Shown: positions 1-4,603 of the stretch, in pieces
Position numbering within the stretch: position 1 is the first letter of the stretch
How the letters are laid out: each line of letters begins with the position of its first letter
Assembly (NCBI GenBank): GCA_021804315.1
Contig: JAJZHX010000029.1
Coordinates: 1 to 6,439, forward strand
DNA length: 6,439 nucleotides
Direction: 5' to 3'
Origin: a bacterium
GTDB lineage: Bacteria; Patescibacteriota; Saccharimonadia; Saccharimonadales; UBA4665
Notes under the pieces: generated by a model
Databases searched by the model: none
What the model was told of the DNA's origin: nothing
The model's input: only the letters and a program-made list of their open reading frames with translations
Made by a program: the position numbers and the translations under genes

Positions 1-219
1 ATCTTTGTGGTTATTTTAGTACTCATTGCTTTAAGGTTAATTTTCAAAAAATTAAGAAAAACTGCTCAAAAAAAATCTCAAGTGAGTAAACAAGCGGACA
101 CTAATCAGCTAGATAAAAGGCCTAAGGCCAGGAAAATTATTGTGAAGTCTCCTGCAGATAAGACTCTTAAGCCTATTAAAAACCAAAAGCCTGATCGAAA
201 AGTTATAAAGGTTAAATAA
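1..219 (+). CDS. 3' end of an unrecognised membrane protein with a lysine-rich C-terminal tail (partial, start lies outside the window)
   Basis: I do not recognise this gene. The reading frame is open from base 1 to a TAA at 217-219, so the real start is probably upstream. A GTG at position 7 falls inside the hydrophobic helix and is an unlikely start. The visible 72 residues begin with a membrane segment (about residues 1-14, rich in I, V and L, ending LRLIF). A strongly basic tail follows, with 17 Lys and 5 Arg among the 72 residues. By the positive-inside rule the tail should be cytoplasmic, so the missing part would be membrane-embedded or external. The tail has no recognisable domain and looks disordered; it might contact nucleic acid or phospholipid head groups, but that is a guess. 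The next gene has its own promoter 19 nt after this stop, so the two are probably separate transcription units. The coding call is fairly safe; the function is unknown. Confidence 0.65.
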   Translation: MFVVILVLIALRLIFKKLRKTAQKKSQVSKQADTNQLDKRPKARKIIVKSPADKTLKPIKNQKPDRKVIKVK

Positions 220-237
220 TATCTTTAAAAACCAGGG

Positions 238-266
238 TGCAAACCGCTTAGTTTTTTTGCTATAAT
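238..266 (+). promoter_or_regulatory. Extended -10 promoter for the secreted beta-strand protein gene
   Basis: TGC at 258-260 followed by TATAAT at 261-266 is a perfect extended -10 element for a housekeeping sigma-70-type factor. A weak -35-like match sits 17-18 bp upstream (GTGCAA/TGCAAA, 237-243). Extended -10 promoters commonly tolerate a poor -35. Transcription is predicted to begin near 272-274, which leaves an untranslated leader of about 35 nt before the ATG at 308. The core TTTGYTATAAT is repeated before the gene at 2522. Confidence 0.7.
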
Positions 267-271
267 TAACT

Positions 272-297
272 CTTAAGAAAGAGCTTATCTTTCTAAG
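272..297 (+). promoter_or_regulatory. 5' leader stem-loop that includes the Shine-Dalgarno-like AAGG
   Basis: GAAAGA (277-282) pairs perfectly with TCTTTC (288-293) around a 5-nt GCTTA loop. The stem continues A276-T294, then, after a bulged A275, T274-A295, T273-A296 and C272-G297. This gives ten base pairs with one bulge. The predicted transcription start (272-274) coincides with the base of the stem, so the mRNA would begin with this hairpin. The only Shine-Dalgarno-like bases for the gene, AAGG at 295-298 (9 nt before the ATG), lie almost entirely in its 3' arm. The hairpin could protect the 5' end from decay, restrict translation, or both. The stem is A-U rich, so it should open fairly easily. 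Confidence 0.5.
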
Positions 298-307
298 GTA
301 AAGTTTT

Positions 308-2353
308 ATGGGTAAAGTTAGAGGGAAAACCTTAGTTTTGTTTTGGTTAGCCATTTTAGGTGTGGTTGTTGTTTGGTTTTCTCCTAGTAAAGTATTCGCT
401 ACTAGTGGTATCAACCAACAACTGAGTTTTGAAGGCAAGGTTGATACTAGTGCTGGCGTTAATATACCTAACGGTACCTACAATATGGAGTTTAAGATCT
501 ACTCTGGAGGAACAGCAACAGGTGGTGGCACACTGGAGTGGACAGAAGATTATTTAGTTGGAGGCAGTGGTGGAGGCGTAACCTTTAATGGCGGGACTTT
601 TCAAGTTAATCTAGGCTCGGTTTGTGCTTTTAGTGGTGGATCGTGTGAAACTTATACTAATACGCCTATTAATTGGAGTTCTTATCCGCTTTATCTATCT
701 ATGCAAATCGGTAATACCTCTAGCTGTACAGTCACAACTAGCTTTACAGCCAACTGTGGGGGAAACGGTGAGATGACACCCTACATCTTACTGACTGCTA
801 CGCCTTATTCTTTTAACTCTAGTGAGCTAGGCGGGCTATCTTCATCGGCTTTTAGTCAACTTAGTGCTAATCAGACGTTTAGTGGCACTAATAACTTTGC
901 AAGTAGTACTAATTCAACTACAGCTTTCTCCATTCAAAATAGTTCGGCAAGTACTTTATTTGATGCTAACACAATCAATGGCTATATTGGTATCGGAACC
1001 GCTACTCCAAGTAGTGAATTAAATGTAGTAACGTCATCATATACCAGTGGTCAAGTGGTTATTAGTGACGGAGAAACAGCTGCTCCGCCAGCTTATCCAA
1101 ATAGTTATACCCCGGCTTTAGTAGTTCAAACCAGTGAAACTAATGGCAGTCGACCGCTTTATTTTGGCTATAACAATGGTACAGGCGGTTGGGGAGCATT
1201 TCTGACTTCAGGAGCCTGTGGTTCCTTCTCCCAAATGTGCTTAGACTTAGGCAACGCCACGACCGCTGATACTGCTCTAGTGAACGAAGGAACTACTCTC
1301 GATGTCGGCGGTGGACCTGATGGCAACTTTACTAATGTGGCGATACCAGATAATACGTCAATTAGTGGCAGTTTAAGCCTTGGTACGGCTTCTTCTAGTA
1401 ATGGTAGTTTAACCTTTAATTCTTCAGGAGGCTCAAACACTATCAGCCTAAATTCTAGTGAACCTTCTGCAAGTTACAGCTTAACTCTTCCGACGACTGC
1501 ACCTGGTGTAAATCAGTGCTTGGAAACAGGAACAACAACTGCGGCTGATCTACTGTTTGGAAGTTGCATGAGTATCGGAACTCTTGACGGGGGCACAGCT
1601 AACAGTAACGGGGCAAGTGTCTCGGGAACAACACTTTATCTTCAATCAGCCAGTGCTAGTGAGCCTGGACTTATTAACACGACAACCCAAACGTTGGCCG
1701 GTAATAAAACCTTTAATGGGACATTAAGTGTTTCCGGAGCGGTAAGTTTAAGTTCTACAGTCACATTTGCAGGTGGTGCAACAATAAGTTCATATAGTGG
1801 TGGAACATGGTTTAATTTACCTACTACAGGGCCTTCAGCTATTGGCAGTGGCGGTGCTGGAGTAGATGCTTGGCTAGGCTATAGTTATGCTGCTGGCAAT
1901 TGGTTTTCAAGTTCGATTGCTGGAGATTTGAATTTTATGAATACTAACGGATCACTTAATTTTGGTAACAGTAGTAGTGATATAGCATTATCGATTGACA
2001 ACAGCAATGTTGGTGTCGGACTTAGAGGGGCAAATAGTTTACTACAAGTCAATGGTCCTATTGCCACCGCCATTAAAACAGTCACGGCAAATTATACAGT
2101 TACCGCGTCGGACTCGACAATTTTAGGTAATGGTAGTTTAACAGTTACTCTACCGAGTGCCACGGGCATAGCCGGCAGAGTATACGTTATTAAAAATATT
2201 GGAGCTTCTACCGTAACAGTCGCTACCAACGGAGGGAGTATCGATGGTTCCTCAACTTTTAGCCTCAGTTCCACTGATGAAGCTATAACCGTTCAGTCAG
2301 ACGGTACTAATTGGTGGATTATAGAGTCGATTACCGGTCATGTCATTGTCTAA
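308..2353 (+). CDS. Large secreted beta-strand-rich surface protein with tail-fibre-like modules (putative adhesin)
   Basis: Residues 1-31 form a signal peptide: a basic N-region (GKVRGK), a hydrophobic core at about 8-24, and a likely signal peptidase I site after VFA (29-31). The mature 650 residues are rich in Ser, Thr, Gly and Asn and look all-beta. Residues 35-170 form an N-terminal domain. A repeat unit at 178-240 ends in GIGTATPSSELNV (228-240), and a degenerate second copy (VGVGLRGANSLLQVNG) lies at 568-583. TQTLAGNKTFNG (460-471) and the C-terminal 590-672, ending in SDGTNWWII, resemble modules of phage tail fibres and of CPR surface proteins. Eight cysteines occur as four close pairs: 106/113, 140/150, 304/311 and 404/420. 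No LPXTG motif or C-terminal membrane helix is visible, so its attachment is unexplained. ATG 308 is preferred because the signal peptide begins there, with AAGG 9 nt upstream. A role in host or surface binding is an inference. Confidence 0.85.
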   Translation: MGKVRGKTLVLFWLAILGVVVVWFSPSKVFATSGINQQLSFEGKVDTSAGVNIPNGTYNMEFKIYSGGTATGGGTLEWTEDYLVGGSGGGVTFNGGTFQVNLGSVCAFSGGSCETYTNTPINWSSYPLYLSMQIGNTSSCTVTTSFTANCGGNGEMTPYILLTATPYSFNSSELGGLSSSAFSQLSANQTFSGTNNFASSTNSTTAFSIQNSSASTLFDANTINGYIGIGTATPSSELNVVTSSYTSGQVVISDGETAAPPAYPNSYTPALVVQTSETNGSRPLYFGYNNGTGGWGAFLTSGACGSFSQMCLDLGNATTADTALVNEGTTLDVGGGPDGNFTNVAIPDNTSISGSLSLGTASSSNGSLTFNSSGGSNTISLNSSEPSASYSLTLPTTAPGVNQCLETGTTTAADLLFGSCMSIGTLDGGTANSNGASVSGTTLYLQSASASEPGLINTTTQTLAGNKTFNGTLSVSGAVSLSSTVTFAGGATISSYSGGTWFNLPTTGPSAIGSGGAGVDAWLGYSYAAGNWFSSSIAGDLNFMNTNGSLNFGNSSSDIALSIDNSNVGVGLRGANSLLQVNGPIATAIKTVTANYTVTASDSTILGNGSLTVTLPSATGIAGRVYVIKNIGASTVTVATNGGSIDGSSTFSLSSTDEAITVQSDGTNWWIIESITGHVIV

Positions 2354-2365
2354 GTCTTAAAATAT

Positions 2366-2495
2366 ATGCCTAAAACTAGAACGCTAAATACTTTTTAACA
2401 ATATTAAAATTGAAGCAGTCAATCTAAATAAGCAAGTATTTACTATAGAATTATTTTTAAATGACTTAAAAGAGGACCTTCCGGAACAAAATTAA
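2366..2495 (+). pseudogene. Possible broken small ORF (about 42 codons, one extra base in a T run)
   Basis: ATG at 2366 opens MPKTRTLNTF and stops at a TAA (2396-2398) directly after a run of five Ts (2392-2396). If one T is ignored, the frame continues without a stop to TAA 2493-2495. The continuation has protein-like, amphipathic content (for example VFTIELFLNDLKEDLPEQN at its end). That downstream frame has no ATG, GTG or TTG of its own. No Shine-Dalgarno sequence precedes the ATG, which lies 12 nt after the preceding stop codon. It could be a decayed small gene, a homopolymer sequencing error, or a chance open frame in A+T-rich DNA. I cannot decide between these and assign no function. 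Confidence 0.2.
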
Positions 2496-2511
2496 TTCAC
2501 TTTGTTATAAT
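2483..2511 (+). promoter_or_regulatory. Extended -10 promoter abutting the Cache-like gene start
   Basis: TGT at 2503-2505 plus TATAAT at 2506-2511 is a perfect extended -10. The -35 region is weak (GGAACA, 2483-2488, 17-bp spacing). The predicted transcription start (about 2517-2519) falls immediately before the codons GTG 2519 and ATG 2522. The promoter would therefore give a leaderless or nearly leaderless mRNA for the two-gene unit. The ATG at 2510 overlaps the -10 hexamer and would not be on that transcript. Confidence 0.6.
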
Positions 2512-2521
2512 GGAGTTAGTG

Positions 2522-3556
2522 ATGTTCAAAACAAAAAAAGTCCAATTGACTAAAACCATGGTATATATGGCTTTCAGTGCTGTAACTATTTTTATCTCGA
2601 TTGTATTTTTTATTTTAAATTTAAATAATTTTAAAGCTCAAATTTTTAATAATTATAGTCAAAGTCAGGTGATACTTAATAAAAATCAACTTAACACCTA
2701 TCAAAAAAGTAATCTAATAACAATTAGTAACTTCTACAGTAATGCTCTTGGCACAATTGAAAACATGGTTTCAAGTCAAACAGTTACTAGCGCTTTAGCT
2801 AGTAATAATTCTTCAACTCTCAATACTATCTTTGAACAAGAAAGAACTTTTAATCAGGATTTTGACTCTATTTTAGCCTATAATTCAGCTGACCAATTAA
2901 TTGCTCTTTCTAGTGATAAGCATATTGCATTTAGTAATGTGCCTACAAATCGTATTGAACTTAAAGCTATTAATGAACATCGAATTCTAATATTGCCTGG
3001 CTTAAAATCCCTGTCTAATCGTTTAGTCATTGGTTTTGTAGTACCAGTTAATAATAGCTCCGGGCAATATACTGGATCAATTGTCGCTAACATTTCTCTT
3101 AGCTTATTAAGCCAGCAATTAAATCTTTTATCGACAGATAATACTTTTTCGACTATTTTAGTTGATGCTAATTATAACCTTTTAGAGCGAGATTCTAGTC
3201 CAGCCCAAACACTTATTAACCTTAAAGACCGTGAACCGATTCTCGGGTCCCTAAAAACCAATGGCTTAATTGTCTACAAAAATGAGACGAATTATTTAGG
3301 TCAAAAGGTATTAGCCGAAGGTAGTTTATTAAAATTTAAAAACTATGGGCAGGTTTATATAATCAGCTTTAAAAAGCAGTCGGCAGTTTCAGCTGGAGTT
3401 AATAATTTTATGGCTGTCTTTAGAGGCTATTACCGTAGCTTTTTGGCTCTTAATCTGCTGATTATTCTGCTATTAAGCGTTGTATGCTACTATTGCTTGA
3501 GAAGAATAGTTGCTTTAAAAAATAAAAAACATGACAAAAACCAACAAAAAACCTAA
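2522..3556 (+). CDS. Double-Cache-like extracytoplasmic sensor membrane protein without an output domain
   Basis: This 344-residue protein has a short basic N-terminus, a membrane helix at about 14-34, a large external domain at about 38-300, a second helix at about 306-326 and an 18-residue basic tail. The external part reads like a double Cache (dCache_1-type) ligand-binding domain. A long helix is followed by strand segments ILAYNSADQLIA (117-128), GFVVPVNNSSGQYTGSIVAN (171-190) and TILVDANYNLL (211-221). Cache domains usually bind small molecules outside the cell and feed chemoreceptor, kinase or cyclase domains. None is present here: no HAMP, MCP, kinase or GGDEF. I chose ATG 2522 over the in-frame ATG 2510 because GGAG (2512-2515) sits 6 nt before it and 2510 overlaps the promoter -10; GTG 2519 is also possible. 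Its end overlaps the next gene by 26 nt, so a shared operon is likely. The fold call is moderate; the ligand is unknown. Confidence 0.75.
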   Translation: MFKTKKVQLTKTMVYMAFSAVTIFISIVFFILNLNNFKAQIFNNYSQSQVILNKNQLNTYQKSNLITISNFYSNALGTIENMVSSQTVTSALASNNSSTLNTIFEQERTFNQDFDSILAYNSADQLIALSSDKHIAFSNVPTNRIELKAINEHRILILPGLKSLSNRLVIGFVVPVNNSSGQYTGSIVANISLSLLSQQLNLLSTDNTFSTILVDANYNLLERDSSPAQTLINLKDREPILGSLKTNGLIVYKNETNYLGQKVLAEGSLLKFKNYGQVYIISFKKQSAVSAGVNNFMAVFRGYYRSFLALNLLIILLLSVVCYYCLRRIVALKNKKHDKNQQKT

Positions 3557-4601
3557 AAGCAATCAACTCGTCAACCATAAGCAGGCTATTAGAAAGCGCC
3601 GGCCAATTCATAAAAAGATTTTACTCAGTCCAGCTTCGGTCTTTATTTTATTATGTATAGGTGTTGTTTTAGTTGGATCAACTATTTTAGTTAGCGCTCA
3701 ATCATTTGTAGTTACTGCTACCGTTCCGGCTCCAGCCTTAACTGCTCCGGCCAAGATTAGCTTCCCTCTTAATAACTCATCTGAAACGACTAGTCCGATT
3801 ATCGTAAGTGGTAGTTGTCCCAATAATTCTTACATTGTCTTAATCAGAAATGGTTATAGCTCGGGTAGCGCAGTTTGTCAAAATAACTCTTTTACAATTG
3901 AAACCGACCTAAGCATTGGGCTAAATCGCTTGATGGCTCAAGATTATAATCTTACCAATCAAGCTGGACCATCATCAAGGGTTATTATCCTTAGATATAA
4001 TACACATATGCCTAGTCCAAGTTTGCCTTTAGGTCAAGTTATTCCTGCCGCCAATTCACCTAGTCCGAAAACTGTCTCACAATATAATCCTACGGGTTTA
4101 GGGACACTGCTACTTAACTCTAGCCCAGCTTATCAGACATTTACTACTAGCGGACTTTATACCTGGAAAATGGATTTAAGTGGTGGAGCCCCGCCTTATA
4201 TCGTGACAGTTAATTGGGGCGATGGCACAACTTCAAATTTATATTTTAAGAGTGATCCGATTTTTTATATCGAACACCATTATAGCAAAGCTGGTATTTA
4301 TAAAATTATTGTTAGCACTATTGATTCACTGGGGCATAAGGTTATTTTTCAAATTAACTCGGTTATTAAATCAGTTGGGGCAACTTCAATAGGTTTAAGT
4401 AAATTTACAACTGGCAGTAATTCACCAATTAATGGTAATTTAGGCTTTATAAAAAAGACGCCTAGTTACTTTTGGATTATTTGGCCGACCTATATTATCT
4501 TAATACTGATGGCTTTTAGTTTTTGGCTAGGCGAGCGCAAAGAGCTGAAGCTAGTGGCTGAAAGGTACGAGCTTAAAAGTAAAAGAAGAAAACTTAAATA
4601 A
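3531..4601 (+). CDS. Membrane-anchored surface protein with an Ig-like segment and a PKD domain
   Basis: The N-terminus (1-32) is very basic, followed by a hydrophobic helix at 33-56 ending VSA, so it is either a membrane anchor or a cleavable signal peptide. Residues 75-156 resemble a bacterial Ig-like domain (PIIVSGSCPNNSYIVLIRNG at 89-108), with Cys96 and Cys116 able to form a disulfide. A Pro/Ser linker (160-185) leads to a PKD domain at about 200-280, shown by the NWGDGT signature (228-233) and HHYSKAGIYKIIV (249-261). A second helix (313-334) and a basic cytoplasmic tail (335-356) close the protein. PKD domains usually mediate protein-protein or protein-carbohydrate contacts at cell surfaces. 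The ATG lies inside the previous gene, with only an A-rich stretch and no Shine-Dalgarno before it, which suggests translational coupling. It is probably the partner of the Cache-like protein; its precise function is unknown. Confidence 0.8.
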   Translation: MTKTNKKPKSNQLVNHKQAIRKRRPIHKKILLSPASVFILLCIGVVLVGSTILVSAQSFVVTATVPAPALTAPAKISFPLNNSSETTSPIIVSGSCPNNSYIVLIRNGYSSGSAVCQNNSFTIETDLSIGLNRLMAQDYNLTNQAGPSSRVIILRYNTHMPSPSLPLGQVIPAANSPSPKTVSQYNPTGLGTLLLNSSPAYQTFTTSGLYTWKMDLSGGAPPYIVTVNWGDGTTSNLYFKSDPIFYIEHHYSKAGIYKIIVSTIDSLGHKVIFQINSVIKSVGATSIGLSKFTTGSNSPINGNLGFIKKTPSYFWIIWPTYIILILMAFSFWLGERKELKLVAERYELKSKRRKLK

Positions 4602-4603
4602 TA

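Noticed and set aside
227..258. Possible terminator of the first gene (AAAAAC with GTTTTT)
   Set aside because: The stem is six A-T-dominated pairs, and its T run is part of the downstream promoter region; no G-C-rich hairpin is present.
109..438. Minus-strand open frame across the first intergenic region
   Set aside because: It overlaps two supported plus-strand genes and the promoter, has no ribosome site or recognisable domain, and its composition is that of an antisense shadow.
1168..1440. Minus-strand open frame inside the secreted protein gene
   Set aside because: It is the reverse reading of Ser/Gly/Thr-rich codons, giving a Pro/Leu-rich product typical of antisense artefacts; the plus-strand gene is well supported.
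1399..2142. 15-nt direct repeat TAATGGTAGTTTAAC at 1399-1413 and 2128-2142
   Set aside because: Both copies encode NGSLT in a low-complexity Ser/Thr/Gly/Asn-rich protein, so the repeat is explained by composition and shared codons rather than by a mobile or recombination element.
2385..2442. Perfect 9-bp inverted repeat TAAATACTT / AAGTATTTA with a 40-nt loop
   Set aside because: It is A+T-rich, has a long loop and no following T run, so it is neither a good terminator nor a clear operator; chance is likely in this composition.
2510..2512. ATG 2510 as the start of the Cache-like gene
   Set aside because: It overlaps the TATAAT hexamer and lacks a Shine-Dalgarno, while ATG 2522 has GGAG 6 nt upstream and loses only four residues.
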